Below are positions 50,108 to 59,733 of a stretch of DNA of 64,000 nt, in pieces. Under the pieces are notes generated by a model, which saw only the letters and a program-made list of their open reading frames with translations, ran no database searches and was not told the DNA's origin. Position 1 is the first letter of the stretch; each line of letters opens with the position of its first letter. Where the stretch lies: positions 744,001 through 808,000 of the forward strand of contig NZ_VAJM01000001.1 in the NCBI RefSeq assembly GCF_005771675.1, read 5' to 3'. The position numbers were made by a program, and so were the translations under genes. Source of the stretch: Hymenobacter jeollabukensis (GTDB taxonomy: Bacteria; Bacteroidota; Bacteroidia; Cytophagales; Hymenobacteraceae).

Positions 50108-53100
50108 ATGCTGATGCGTCTTGCCCCGCTGCTGCGCGGTGCGGTGGGCTGCCTGTGGCTGGCCAGCTGCGCCAGCCCCGCCCCCACCCCTGCCACCCTG
50201 TTCACGCCGCTTTCCCCGGACAGCACCCACGTCACGTTCAACAACGTTCTGCGGGAAGACAAGGAGGTGAACGGCTTCGTGCAGGCCACGGCTTACATGG
50301 GCGGGGGCGTGGCCATCGGGGACGTGAACAACGACGGCCGGGAGGACATCTACTTTTCGTCCAACCAGGCCCCCAACCAGCTGTACCTGAACCGCGGCGG
50401 CCTGCGCTTCGAGGACGTGACGGCGGCGGCCGGCGTGGCGGCGCCGGGCACCTGGAAAACCGGCATCACGATGGTGGACGTGAACGGCGACGGGCGGCTG
50501 GACCTGCACGTGTGCCGCTCGGCGGTGGCGCCCGGCAGCAACAGCCGCAACCAGCTGTTCATCAACCAGGGCAACTCCCCGCAGGGCATCCCGCGCTTCC
50601 GGGAGGAAGCCGCCGCCTACGGCCTCGCCGACCCGGCCAACAGCATGCAGGCCGTGTTCTTCGATTACGACAACGACCACGACCTGGACATGCTCCTGGT
50701 CAACTACAACTCCGAGCGGATGACCACGCTGGATGAAGATTTCATCCGCCGCGCCCTGGCCACGCCCGACTCCCTGAACGGCCTGAAGCTCTACCTCAAC
50801 CAGCTCGACGCGGGCCGCGCGCACTTCGTGCTCGACGCGCGCAGCCAGATTCGCAACACCACCTTCACGCACGGGCTGGCCGCCACCGCGGCCGATCTGA
50901 ACCTGGACAACTGGGCCGACCTGTACGTGTCGAACGACTTTGAGGCCCCGGACTACCTCTACCTCAACCAGCGCAACCGCACCTTCCAGAACCAGAGCCG
51001 CCAGCAGCTCGGGCACACGTCCACGTTTTCGATGGGCAACGACATTGCTGACGTCAACAACGACGGCCTGCTGGACATCCTGACCCTGGACATGCTCCCC
51101 GAGGACTTTCGGCGCCAGAAGCTGCTGATGGGCGACGAAAGCTTTGAAGTCTTCCAGATGCGCGTACGCACGGGGCTGCACCGGCAGTTCATGCGCAACA
51201 TGCTGCACCTCAACAACGGCGACGGCACCTTCGCCGAAGTAGGGCAGCTGGCGGGCATTTCCAATACCGACTGGAGCTGGGCACCCCTGCTGGCCGATTA
51301 CGACAACGACGGGCTGAAGGACCTGTTCGTGACCAACGGCTTTTTGCACGACTACACGAACATGGATTTCGTGCGCCGCTCCGGCGACTCCATCGACATG
51401 CGCCAGGGCAACATCTCCAAGGAAGCCCTGTACCGGCTGGCCAAGCAGGTGCCGGCGACCCGGCTGAGCAACTACGTCTTCCAAAACCAGGACGGCGTGA
51501 GGTTCCGGCCGATGAACGCGGCCTGGGGCATCAGCGCGGCCGCCAACAGCAACGGCGCCGCCTACGCCGACCTGGACAACGACGGCGACCTGGACCTGGT
51601 GGTGAACAACCTGAACGAGCCCGCTTTTGTGTACCGCAACAACACCCGCCACCGGGGGGCGGCCAACGGCTACCTGCGCGTGAAGCTGCAGGGCGCGGGC
51701 CACAACTCCTACGGCGTGGGGGCCAAAGTGACGGTGCACGGCGGCGGCCGGCACCAGCTGCTGGAGCAGCTGCTCGTGCGCGGCTTTCAGTCCAGCGTGT
51801 CGCCCGTGCTGCACTTCGGGCTCGGCGCGGCGGCCGTCATCGACTCGGTGCAAGTGCAATGGCCCGGCGGCGCCGCCCAAACGCTGCGGGACGTGAAGCC
51901 CAACGGCCTGCTCACGCTGCGCGAAACCGCGGCCGCCCCCGCCCCCCGACCCGGCGCCCCGCGCTTCCGGCCGGTGTTCACGGCCGTGCCCTCGCCCGTG
52001 CCGGCCGTGTGCCCCGAAAACGACGTCAACGACTTCAAGCGCCAGCCCCTGCTGCCGGCCAGCCTCTCGTACGGCGGGCCCTGCCTGGTTTCGGCCGACG
52101 TGAATGGCGACCAGCGGCCCGACCTCTTCGTGGGCGGGGCGCAGGGCCACCCGGGCCGCGTGTGGGTGCAAGGCGCCGGGGGCAGCTACGCGGAGCTGCC
52201 GCAGCCCGCGCTGGCCGCCGATGCGGCGAGCGAAGACGCCGCCGCCGCGTTTTTGGACGCGGATAACGACGGCGACCTGGACCTGTACGTGGGCAGCGGC
52301 GGCTACGACTCCTTCGAGCCCGAGGATGCGCGGCTGCAGGACCGCCTGTACCTGAACGACGGGCGCGGCCGCTTCCGCAAGAGCCCGGCGGCCCTGCCCC
52401 GCATGCGCACCAGCACCGGCACGGTGGCCGTCGCCGACATCAACGGGGACCGGTTCGCGGACCTGTTCGTGGGCGGGCGCGTGGTGCCCGGCCGCTACCC
52501 CGAAGCGCCGCGCAGCTACGTGCTGCTGAACGACGGCCACGGCCGCTTCACCGACCAGACGGCCCGGCTGGCGCCTCCGCTGCAGCGGCTGGGCATGGTG
52601 ACGGCCGCCGCCTGGGCCGACCTGAACGCCGACGGCTACCCCGACCTCGTGACGGCCGGCGAGTGGCTGCCCATTCAGGTCTGGATCAGCCAGGGCGGCC
52701 GGGGGCTGCGCGACGAAACCGCCCGCTACCTGCCCGCCACCCACACCGGCTGGTGGAATACCCTGCAGCTGACCGACCTGAACCACGACGGCCGGGTGGA
52801 CATCGTGGCCGGCAACCTGGGCCTGAACTCCCAGTGCAAAGCCAGCGACGCGGAGCCCGCCGAGCTGGTATACAAGGACTTCGACGACAACGGGGCCATC
52901 GACCCGATTCTGTGCCTCTTCAACCAGGGCAAAAGCTACCCCTACGCCACCCGCGACGAGCTGCTGGACCAGATCAGCATGCTGCGCCCGCGCTTCCCCA
53001 CCTACGCCCGCTTTGCCACGGCTACGCTGGCCGAGGTATTTACGCCCGAGGAGCTGAAGGGCGCCAAGCAGCTGCGGGCCAACTGCCTGCGCACCCAGTG

Positions 53101-53446
53101 CTACGTGAGCACGCCCGCCGGCCGCTACCGCGTAGCCACGCTGCCCGTGCAGGCCCAGTTCACGCCCGTGTTTGCCGTGCAGCCGCTGGACTACAACCAC
53201 GACGGCCACCCCGATCTGCTGCTCGGGGGCAACATCGCGCATCACCGCATCCGGTTCGGCAACCAGGACGCGGGCTTCGGCTGCCTGCTCGCCGGCGACG
53301 GCAAGGGCGGCTTCCGCTACGTGCCGCAGCGCGAAGCCGGCTTGCGCATCCGCGGCGACATCCGCAGCTTTGCGCTGCTGCCCAACACCTTACTAGTGGG
53401 CCGCAGCGCCGATTCCCTGCAAGCCTACCGCCTCCGCACGCCATGA
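50108..53446 (+). CDS. VCBS/FG-GAP repeat lipoprotein with ASPIC/UnbV domain (CRTAC1-like)
   Basis: 1112 residues. Lipobox LASC with Cys21. FG-GAP/VCBS propeller repeats carry calcium-type DxNxDG motifs (AIGDVNNDGREDIY, MVDVNGDGRLDLH, IADVNNDGLLDIL, DYDNDGLKDLF, YADLDNDGDLDLV, DADNDGDLDLY, VADINGDRFADLF, DLNADGYPDLV). An ASPIC/UnbV domain lies about residues 534-607 (VGAKVTVHG..., VSPVLHFGLGAAAVIDSVQV). It is a surface lipoprotein, probably binding ligands or partners. Its stop overlaps the next start by ATGA, so it is translationally coupled to the haloperoxidase-like gene. Confidence 0.92.
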   Translation: MLMRLAPLLRGAVGCLWLASCASPAPTPATLFTPLSPDSTHVTFNNVLREDKEVNGFVQATAYMGGGVAIGDVNNDGREDIYFSSNQAPNQLYLNRGGLRFEDVTAAAGVAAPGTWKTGITMVDVNGDGRLDLHVCRSAVAPGSNSRNQLFINQGNSPQGIPRFREEAAAYGLADPANSMQAVFFDYDNDHDLDMLLVNYNSERMTTLDEDFIRRALATPDSLNGLKLYLNQLDAGRAHFVLDARSQIRNTTFTHGLAATAADLNLDNWADLYVSNDFEAPDYLYLNQRNRTFQNQSRQQLGHTSTFSMGNDIADVNNDGLLDILTLDMLPEDFRRQKLLMGDESFEVFQMRVRTGLHRQFMRNMLHLNNGDGTFAEVGQLAGISNTDWSWAPLLADYDNDGLKDLFVTNGFLHDYTNMDFVRRSGDSIDMRQGNISKEALYRLAKQVPATRLSNYVFQNQDGVRFRPMNAAWGISAAANSNGAAYADLDNDGDLDLVVNNLNEPAFVYRNNTRHRGAANGYLRVKLQGAGHNSYGVGAKVTVHGGGRHQLLEQLLVRGFQSSVSPVLHFGLGAAAVIDSVQVQWPGGAAQTLRDVKPNGLLTLRETAAAPAPRPGAPRFRPVFTAVPSPVPAVCPENDVNDFKRQPLLPASLSYGGPCLVSADVNGDQRPDLFVGGAQGHPGRVWVQGAGGSYAELPQPALAADAASEDAAAAFLDADNDGDLDLYVGSGGYDSFEPEDARLQDRLYLNDGRGRFRKSPAALPRMRTSTGTVAVADINGDRFADLFVGGRVVPGRYPEAPRSYVLLNDGHGRFTDQTARLAPPLQRLGMVTAAAWADLNADGYPDLVTAGEWLPIQVWISQGGRGLRDETARYLPATHTGWWNTLQLTDLNHDGRVDIVAGNLGLNSQCKASDAEPAELVYKDFDDNGAIDPILCLFNQGKSYPYATRDELLDQISMLRPRFPTYARFATATLAEVFTPEELKGAKQLRANCLRTQCYVSTPAGRYRVATLPVQAQFTPVFAVQPLDYNHDGHPDLLLGGNIAHHRIRFGNQDAGFGCLLAGDGKGGFRYVPQREAGLRIRGDIRSFALLPNTLLVGRSADSLQAYRLRTP

Positions 53447-54789
53447 GGACCGTTATCTTTCTGTTGCTACTGGCCACCGGCCTGGCCGTGGGGCCGGCCT
53501 GTCGGCGCGCGCCCCAGCCAGTGTCGTACGCGATGCCCGCTGCCCGCATAAACTGGGTGGTCGACCGCATGCAGCGGCTCATGCGCCAAGACGTGACCAA
53601 TCCGCCCCTGGCCGCCCGCTTTTACGCTTATACCATGCTGGCCGGCTACGAGGTCCTGGCGCAGTCGGATTCCGCCCTGGTGTCGATGCACGGCCGCCTG
53701 CGCGACTACCCGCGGCTGGCCCGGCCCGCGCGGCGCTGCCAGGCGCCGCAGCTGGCCGCCCTGTTTGCCATGCTCCACACGGCCGGCAAGCTCCAGCCCT
53801 CGGGCGCGCAGCTGGCGGCGGCCGTCACGGCCCTGGGTGACAGCTGCCGCCGCAGCGGCGTGCCCGAAGAGGTAGTGGCGGAAGCGCAGGCGTATGGGCA
53901 GCAGGTGGGCACGGCGCTGCTGGCCTATGCCAAGCAGGACGGCTACAACCGCATCAGCAACTACCCGCGCTACACGCCCACGGCCGGCCGGGCCTACTGG
54001 AGCCCCACGCCACCGGCCTTTTTCGGCGCGGTGGAGCCGTATTTCAACCGGGTACGGCCGTTTGTGCTGACCTCGGCCGCACAGTTTCGGCCCGTTCCCC
54101 CCACCGCCTTCGATTCGCTGCCCGGTTCCGGCTTTGCCAGCCTCATGCGGGAGGTGTACCAGGCCAGCCGCACGCTGACCGCGGAACAACGCACCATCGC
54201 GGCGTTCTGGGACTGTAACCCCTTTGCGCTGCGCGAAGACGGCCATTTGCGCCTGGGGCTCAAAAAAATGTCGCCCGGGGGACACTGGATGGCTATTGCG
54301 GGCACCGCCTGCCGGCAGCGCAATACCGCCTTTGCCCAAACCCTGCAGATTCACGCGGTGCTGGCGGTGGTGCTCACCGATGCCTTCATCTGCTGCTGGG
54401 ACGAGAAGTACCGCAGCAACCGCATCCGGCCCGAAACGGTCATCCGCCACTACGTAGACCCCACCTGGAAGCCGCTGCTGCAGACGCCGCCGTTCCCGGA
54501 GTACCTCAGCGGGCACTCCGTTATTTCAACTGCCGCCGCCGAAGTTCTTACCCGTTACTTCGGGCCCGACTTCGCCTACGCCGATGCCACGGAGCAGTCG
54601 TACGGCTTACCGACGCGGCGTTTCACCTCGTTTCGGCAGGCGGCGGCGGAGGCTGCCATTTCGCGCCTCTACGGAGGCATTCATTTTCGAGACGCCATTG
54701 AGCGGGGCCAGCAAGCGGGCCTGGCTTACGCCACCTGGGCCCTGCCCCGGCTGCTCGACCACCACGCAGCCATTGCCCGCACTCCCTAG
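53443..54789 (+). CDS. Vanadium-dependent haloperoxidase/PAP2-like secreted protein
   Basis: 448 residues with a signal region (MRTVIFLLLLATGLAVGPAC). The phosphate/vanadate pocket motifs are present in order: K-x6-RP in DEKYRSNRIRPETV, the SGH motif in PEYLSGHSVIS and SRxxxGxHFxxD in SRLYGGIHFRDA. These define the vanadium haloperoxidase/PAP2 superfamily; either halide oxidation or phosphatase activity is possible. Start ATG overlaps the VCBS stop by 4 bp, indicating coexpression. Confidence 0.88.
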   Translation: MRTVIFLLLLATGLAVGPACRRAPQPVSYAMPAARINWVVDRMQRLMRQDVTNPPLAARFYAYTMLAGYEVLAQSDSALVSMHGRLRDYPRLARPARRCQAPQLAALFAMLHTAGKLQPSGAQLAAAVTALGDSCRRSGVPEEVVAEAQAYGQQVGTALLAYAKQDGYNRISNYPRYTPTAGRAYWSPTPPAFFGAVEPYFNRVRPFVLTSAAQFRPVPPTAFDSLPGSGFASLMREVYQASRTLTAEQRTIAAFWDCNPFALREDGHLRLGLKKMSPGGHWMAIAGTACRQRNTAFAQTLQIHAVLAVVLTDAFICCWDEKYRSNRIRPETVIRHYVDPTWKPLLQTPPFPEYLSGHSVISTAAAEVLTRYFGPDFAYADATEQSYGLPTRRFTSFRQAAAEAAISRLYGGIHFRDAIERGQQAGLAYATWALPRLLDHHAAIARTP

Positions 54790-55094
54790 GTATTGCGCCG
54801 GCCTGCCAGCCAATGTGTAGGCCAGCCATTTGGCCGGGAATCAACTGGCCAACGCCAACGAGGCAACAAGCAAAAGGTTTATAATTTTAGTAATTTAATA
54901 TTATATTTTTATTATTAATATAATGACTTTATTGTAATACACAGGTCTAATGTTTTACTTTTACAATACGAACCGTTCCCTGCACTTTCCCGTCCACCGG
55001 TTTTCTGCGGCATTGCACCTCAATGCTGGGCAGCCAATACGGTAGTAGTGCCCGGCGTACGGATCATTCCTTTTTGCCCTAATACCCCTCCTTG
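54790..55094. other. AT-rich promoter-like region of the T9SS protein gene
   Basis: 305 bp; about 54870-54960 is strongly AT-rich (TTTAATATTATATTTTTATT, AATATAATGACTTTATTG) in a GC-rich genome. No clean TAnnTTTG with TTTG spacing could be fixed. A likely promoter or upstream-element region. Confidence 0.4.
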
Positions 55095-56849
55095 ATGAGT
55101 TCATTTTTACCTGGCAAGCTGCGCACCTGCCGCTTGGTCGGCCTCTTGACATTCCTGCTGCTGAGCCTGGGCGGCGCCCAGGCTCAAACTTACTGGACCG
55201 GCAATGTTTCGTCGGATTGGCACAACCCCCAGAACTGGAACACGGGCGTGGTGCCCGGTAGCAATACGGCGGTGGTCGTTTCGCCCCAGCCTTACCAGGA
55301 CCGCGGCTACTCCTACACCACGAGCTACAGCTGCGGCACGTGGCTAAGACCCCGCACCTGCTACAACACGTATTGGCAGCCGGTCTATTATTATCCTCCG
55401 GCTCCGCAGGCGTGGTCCGCTATCAGCTGCGGCTCCCTGACGGTAACCAGCAGCACCTCCCTTTACGCCACCGGCGCTATCAACTGCACTTCGCTGAGCG
55501 TAGCGAGTGGCTCCTCGCTTAGCGTAAACGGAGCATTGAGTGTAAGCGGTGACTTGACGGTTAACGGGACCCTGAACGTGCCTTCGGCAACGGTTGCCGG
55601 CAATGTCAACTATACCACCAGCACGACGGGCCTGGGCTCGGGCGGTCTGGTGCTCAACGGCAGCGGCAACCAGACCCTGGTCACTAATGGCGCGGCGCTG
55701 GCAAAGCTCACGATTGACAAGTCCGCCGGCGCGGTTGTCGTCAACGACAACCTGACCATCAACTCGCTGCTCGCGTTTACCCGCGGCATGGTGCAGACGT
55801 CGGCGACGTCGGCCATTACGATGGCGGTGGGCGCATCGGTCACGGGCGAAACCGCCGGCCGCTACGTGAAAGGCAACCTGATAACGCAGGCCAACAACGT
55901 CAGCGGCATAACCAGCTTTGGCAACGGGGTGACCATCAATGCCACCAGCTCCCTGGGCACGGTGACGGTGAAACGAACCGCCGGCCTGCAAAGCGCGGGC
56001 GTGAGCTACGGCACCAATCCGGCCAGCGGCCTGATCAAGGGCATCGACCAGATCTGGGAGATTACGCCGACGACGCAGCCGACTGCGCCGGTTCCCGTGA
56101 CCTTTAACTGGGTGGCGGACAATGACAACGGGCTGACCCTTACGCAGGCCCGGGTCTGGAAGCAGGAAACGGCCGCCGACCCCTGGCGGCCGGTGGGCGG
56201 CGAAGCCGATGCCTCGGCCACGCGCTCCATCACGGTGAATGCGCCTTCGTTTTCCCGCTGGACGGTGAGCAACGTCAGCAACCCGCTGCCCGTGGAGCTG
56301 CTGCACTTCACGGCCCAGGGCCGCGGAGCCGACGCGCTGCTGCGCTGGTCCACGGCCACGGAGCACAACAACAGCCACTTCCTGGTCGAGGTCAGCACCG
56401 ACGGGCAGCGGTTTCAGCCGGTGGGGCAGGTGGCGGGCCGCGGCAATTCGCTGGGCCGCTCGGACTACCAGTTTGTGGATGAGCGCATTGGCCGCCACGG
56501 CCAGGCCCTGCTGTACTACCGCCTGCGCCAGGTAGACCACGACGGCACCGCAACCGTGTCGCCGCTGGTTGCGCTATGGGTGTCGAGCGACAAGGAGCTG
56601 GTGATGGAAGCCTTCCCGAATCCGTTCCGGGACAACCTGAAGCTGCGCATCAACGCCACCACGACAGAGCCGGCCACGCTGACGCTGCAGGACCGCCTGG
56701 GCCGCATGATCCTGAGCCAGGCCGTGCAGCTGGTAGCGGGCGTCACCACCGTGGAGTTGCCCCGCGTTTATTCCCTGGCGCCCGGCCTCTACGTAGCCAC
56801 GGTGCGAACCAAAACCAGGCAGTTCGTCACGAAAGTGGTCCGCGAGTAA
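55095..56849 (+). CDS. Large surface protein with T9SS sorting domain
   Basis: 584 residues. Signal peptide to about residue 31 (LVGLLTFLLLSLGGAQAQ). The N-terminal YWTGNVSSDWHNPQNWNTGV is the motif typical of G8/beta-helix-type surface proteins of Bacteroidetes; a repetitive Ser/Thr/Asn/Val beta-helix region follows (about 110-250). The C-terminal sorting domain starts near VMEAFPNPFRDNLKLRI and ends TKTRQFVTKVVRE, a type A T9SS signal. It has Tyr and Trp-rich unusual spots (YSYTTSYSCGTWLRPRTCYN). It is probably an adhesin or matrix protein. Confidence 0.88.
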   Translation: MSSFLPGKLRTCRLVGLLTFLLLSLGGAQAQTYWTGNVSSDWHNPQNWNTGVVPGSNTAVVVSPQPYQDRGYSYTTSYSCGTWLRPRTCYNTYWQPVYYYPPAPQAWSAISCGSLTVTSSTSLYATGAINCTSLSVASGSSLSVNGALSVSGDLTVNGTLNVPSATVAGNVNYTTSTTGLGSGGLVLNGSGNQTLVTNGAALAKLTIDKSAGAVVVNDNLTINSLLAFTRGMVQTSATSAITMAVGASVTGETAGRYVKGNLITQANNVSGITSFGNGVTINATSSLGTVTVKRTAGLQSAGVSYGTNPASGLIKGIDQIWEITPTTQPTAPVPVTFNWVADNDNGLTLTQARVWKQETAADPWRPVGGEADASATRSITVNAPSFSRWTVSNVSNPLPVELLHFTAQGRGADALLRWSTATEHNNSHFLVEVSTDGQRFQPVGQVAGRGNSLGRSDYQFVDERIGRHGQALLYYRLRQVDHDGTATVSPLVALWVSSDKELVMEAFPNPFRDNLKLRINATTTEPATLTLQDRLGRMILSQAVQLVAGVTTVELPRVYSLAPGLYVATVRTKTRQFVTKVVRE

Positions 56850-56868
56850 TCGGCGGCTTCTTTGCCTA

Positions 56869-56908
56869 ACGCAAAGGCCCTGGCGCAAACGCGTCAGGGC
56901 CTTTGCGT
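56869..56908. terminator. Hairpin downstream of the T9SS protein gene
   Basis: ACGCAAAGGCCCTG, loop, CAGGGCCTTTGCGT: a 14-bp perfect stem, no T-run beyond TTG. Confidence 0.65.
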
Positions 56909-57001
56909 TGGGGCAGTGCGGCGGCCGGTAGCCCCAAACGCGCCCGCGGCAATACCCGCCCGCTTCCGGGGCCGCAGCGCAACAAAATCAAGCTTCTCTC
57001 C

Positions 57002-57050
57002 TACCTTCGGCCCGCCAAAGCCGCCCTCTGCGGCTTTGGCGGGCCGTTTT
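57002..57050 (+). promoter_or_regulatory. bioB leader: -7 box overlapping a strong hairpin
   Basis: TACCTTCG (57002-57009) is a -7-like box whose last base is the first base of GGCCCGCCAAAGCCG, loop, CGGCTTTGGCGGGCC, then GTTTTCG (57009-57050). The hairpin with its T-run lies 52 bp upstream of bioB. It could be an upstream terminator, or an attenuator if transcription starts above it. Confidence 0.45.
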
Positions 57051-57101
57051 CGTTGCCCCGAACGGCTGCTCCTTATTCCCCACAACCTCTCCCACCGCTT
57101 T

Positions 57102-58097
57102 ATGCTCCGGACCGACTGGACGCTCGCCGAAGTACACGCCCTCTACCACCAACCCGTGCTGCAGCTCGTGGCCCAGGCCAGCGAGGTGCACCGCCAGCAC
57201 CAAACCACCGGCGAAGTGCAGGTGTGCACCCTGCTCTCGGTGAAAACCGGCGGCTGCCCCGAAGACTGCGCCTACTGCCCCCAGGCCGCCCGCTACCACA
57301 CCGGCGTGCAGGCCCACAAGCTGCTGCCCGGCGCCGAAGTGCTGGCCGCCGCCCAGCGCGCCAAGGACGCCGGCTCCACCCGCTTCTGCATGGGCGCCGC
57401 CTGGCGCGAAGTGCGCGACAACCGCGACTTCGACCGCGTGCTCGGCATGGTAACGGAGGTCAACAACCTCGGCCTGGAAGTGTGCTGCACCCTGGGCATG
57501 CTCAATGAGTACCAGGCCGAGCGCCTCAAGCAGGCCGGCCTCTACGCCTACAACCACAACCTCGACACCAGCGAGGACCACTACTCCAACATCATCACCA
57601 CCCGCACCTACGACGACCGGCTCGACACCCTGGAGCACGTGCGCAAGGCCGGTATTTCCGTCTGCTCGGGCGGCATTATCGGGCTGGGCGAAACCGACGA
57701 GGACCGGGTGAAGATGCTGCACACCCTGGCTACCCTGCCGGCCCACCCCGAGTCGGTGCCGGTGAATGCGCTGGTGCCGGTGGCGGGCACGCCCCTGGCC
57801 GAGCAGCCCCGCGTGAGCGTGTGGGAAATGCTGCGCATGATTGCCACGGCCCGCATCCTGATGCCCGGCACGATGGTGCGCCTCTCGGCCGGCCGCCAGG
57901 AAATGCCCGTCACGGAGCAGGCGCTGTGCTTCCTGGCCGGCGCCAACTCCATCTTCTCCGGCGAAAAGCTGCTGACCACGCCCAACCCCGACTTCGACGC
58001 CGACAAGGAAATGTTTGCCCTGCTGGGCCTGACCCCGCGCGCCGCCTTCAAAAACCACGTCCCCGAAGGCGCCACCGTGCTGGCGGGCTGTGAATAA
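57102..58097 (+). CDS. bioB: Biotin synthase
   Basis: 331 residues. A radical SAM enzyme that inserts sulphur into dethiobiotin. The SAM cluster motif CPEDCAYC gives C52, C56 and C59; the second-cluster cysteines follow in MGAAWRE, CCTLGML and [10 protein letters not shown] regions. [18 protein letters not shown] closes the family. First gene of the biotin locus, followed by an 88-residue [10 protein letters not shown] at 57102 is chosen because family members start at about this point. Confidence 0.96.
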   Translation: MLRTDWTLAEVHALYHQPVLQLVAQASEVHRQHQTTGEVQVCTLLSVKTGGCPEDCAYCPQAARYHTGVQAHKLLPGAEVLAAAQRAKDAGSTRFCMGAAWREVRDNRDFDRVLGMVTEVNNLGLEVCCTLGMLNEYQAERLKQAGLYAYNHNLDTSEDHYSNIITTRTYDDRLDTLEHVRKAGISVCSGGIIGLGETDEDRVKMLHTLATLPAHPESVPVNALVPVAGTPLAEQPRVSVWEMLRMIATARILMPGTMVRLSAGRQEMPVTEQALCFLAGANSIFSGEKLLTTPNPDFDADKEMFALLGLTPRAAFKNHVPEGATVLAGCE

Positions 58098-58258
58098 GTG
58101 ATTCGGTGAATGAGTGATTGAGCAAGGTTGCGCGGCAGCCCAACCCTGGCAGCGGCCCCAGCGTTATTCAGCCCCACCGAAACCGACCCCGCAACGGCGC
58201 GGCTGCCCCGTCACTCCTTCGGCCATTTTCTCACTCAATCACTCATTCACTGAATCAC
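58098..58258. repeat. 25-bp inverted repeat between bioB and the next gene
   Basis: GTGATTCGGTGAATGAGTGA... at 58098-58122 and its complement (one mismatch) ending CACTGAATCAC at 58234-58258 enclose 111 bp. The arms are TCA/TGA-rich, like the TCA-rich leader of yebC. They end 5 bp before the 58264 start. Confidence 0.75.
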
Positions 58259-58263
58259 AGTTC

Positions 58264-58530
58264 ATGGATATTCTTTTCGACCTCAACCTCGACCACACCT
58301 ACGCCGAACACCTGCGCCAGCAAAACCCCGATTCGCTGGCCGCCCAGGAGCTCATCACCGACCTCGAAGACAAAATCGGGGCGGCGGTGAACCTGGTGTG
58401 GCAGCGCCACCGCACCCTGCCCGCCGTCGGCGACCGGGTGGAGGTGGACTCCGAGTGGGTGCTCATCACGGCCCGCACCTTCGGCCAGGACGGCTCGGTG
58501 TGGCTGGCGGCGGGCCGCGTCGAGGCCTGA
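58264..58530 (+). CDS. Small hypothetical protein in the biotin locus
   Basis: 88 residues. MDILFDLNLDHTYAEHLRQQ, then LAAQELITDLEDKIGAAVNL (amphipathic helix), then strands ending RVEVDSEWVLITARTFGQDG. No known family. Located between bioB and bioF on the same strand with 39 bp to bioF, so it is probably cotranscribed with them. It starts right after the inverted repeat. Confidence 0.7.
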   Translation: MDILFDLNLDHTYAEHLRQQNPDSLAAQELITDLEDKIGAAVNLVWQRHRTLPAVGDRVEVDSEWVLITARTFGQDGSVWLAAGRVEA

Positions 58531-58569
58531 GCCCCTGCCGCGGCGCCCGCGCCGTGGCCCCGATGTACC

Positions 58570-59733
58570 ATGCCCGAAGCGTCTCCCCTTCTCCATCGCC
58601 TGGCCCGGCAGCTGCGGCAGCGCGAGCAGGCCGGCACCCGCCGCCGCCTGCCGCCCGCGCCCGCTGCCGGGCTGGTCGATTTTGCCTCCAACGACTACCT
58701 CGGCCTGAGCCGGCACCCGGCCCTGCGCGCCGCCGTGCAGCAGGCGCTGAGCAATGAGCAGGCGGGCCTCGGCAGCACCGGCGCCCGCCTGCTCACCGGC
58801 AACTCGGCCGCCGCCGAAGCCCTGGAAGCCCGGATGGCCGCCCTGCACGAGGCCGAAGCCGCCCTGCTTTTCACCTCGGGCTACGCCGCCAACCACGGCT
58901 TCTTCGCCGCTCTGCCTCAGCGCGCCGACGTGATTCTCTACGACGAAGCCTCGCACGCCTCGGTGAAGGACGGCATCCGCTCGTCCTTCGCCACGGCCTA
59001 CAGCTTCCGCCACAAGGACGGGGCCGACCTGCGGCGGCGCCTCGCCCGGCTCGTGCTGCCCGCCGGGGCGTCGGTCTTCGTGGCCGTGGAAGCGGTGTAT
59101 TCCATGGGCGGCGACCAGGCACCGCTGCGCGAGCTGGCCGCCATCTGCCAGGAGCACGGCGCGCACCTGGTGGTGGATGAGGCGCACAGCGTGGGCGTGT
59201 ACGGGCCGCAGGGTGCCGGGCTGGTGGCCGAGCTGGGCCTGACCGACCAGGTGCTGGCCCGCGTCGTCACCTTCGGCAAGGCGCTGGGCGGGCAGGGCGC
59301 GGCCGTGGTAGGCCCGGCCCTGCTGCGCGACTACCTGCTGAACTTCAGCCGGCCCTTCATCTACACCACCGCCCTGCCGGCCTACACCGTGGCCGCCTTG
59401 CAAGCGGCCTACGACCTGTTGCCTACCCTTGACGCCGAGCGGCAGCTGCTCCGCAGCCGGGCCGCCTACTTGGCCGAGCATCTGGCCACTCTGCCGGGTG
59501 CCGTACCGCCGGCCGAGCCGGGCGTCATTCAGCCCCTGCGCCTGCCCGACTTGAGCCCGGCGCAGGTGCGGGCCGTGGCGGCGCAAGTGCAGCAGGCCGG
59601 CTTCGACGTGCGCGCCATCGTGCCGCCGACCGTGCCGGCGGGCGGGCAGTGCCTGCGCATCATCGCGCACAGCTTCAACTCCGAATCCGACATCGATGAC
59701 CTCGTTTCCGCCCTCCGTACGGCGCTGGCCTGA
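58570..59733 (+). CDS. bioF: 8-amino-7-oxononanoate synthase
   Basis: 387 residues, PLP enzyme of the alpha-oxoamine synthase family. It condenses pimeloyl thioester with alanine. FASNDYLGLSRHP, LFTSGYAANHG and the PLP loop VVDEAHSVGVYG (D203, H206) are present; Lys237 in VTFGKALGG forms the Schiff base. Its end overlaps bioD by 38 bp, so the two are translationally coupled. Confidence 0.96.
   Translation: MPEASPLLHRLARQLRQREQAGTRRRLPPAPAAGLVDFASNDYLGLSRHPALRAAVQQALSNEQAGLGSTGARLLTGNSAAAEALEARMAALHEAEAALLFTSGYAANHGFFAALPQRADVILYDEASHASVKDGIRSSFATAYSFRHKDGADLRRRLARLVLPAGASVFVAVEAVYSMGGDQAPLRELAAICQEHGAHLVVDEAHSVGVYGPQGAGLVAELGLTDQVLARVVTFGKALGGQGAAVVGPALLRDYLLNFSRPFIYTTALPAYTVAALQAAYDLLPTLDAERQLLRSRAAYLAEHLATLPGAVPPAEPGVIQPLRLPDLSPAQVRAVAAQVQQAGFDVRAIVPPTVPAGGQCLRIIAHSFNSESDIDDLVSALRTALA

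Noticed and set aside
50066-53245. 1059-residue open frame on the minus strand opposite the VCBS gene
   Set aside because: It is antisense to a clear multi-domain lipoprotein. In DNA this GC-rich, long antisense frames arise by chance. No domain motif is visible.
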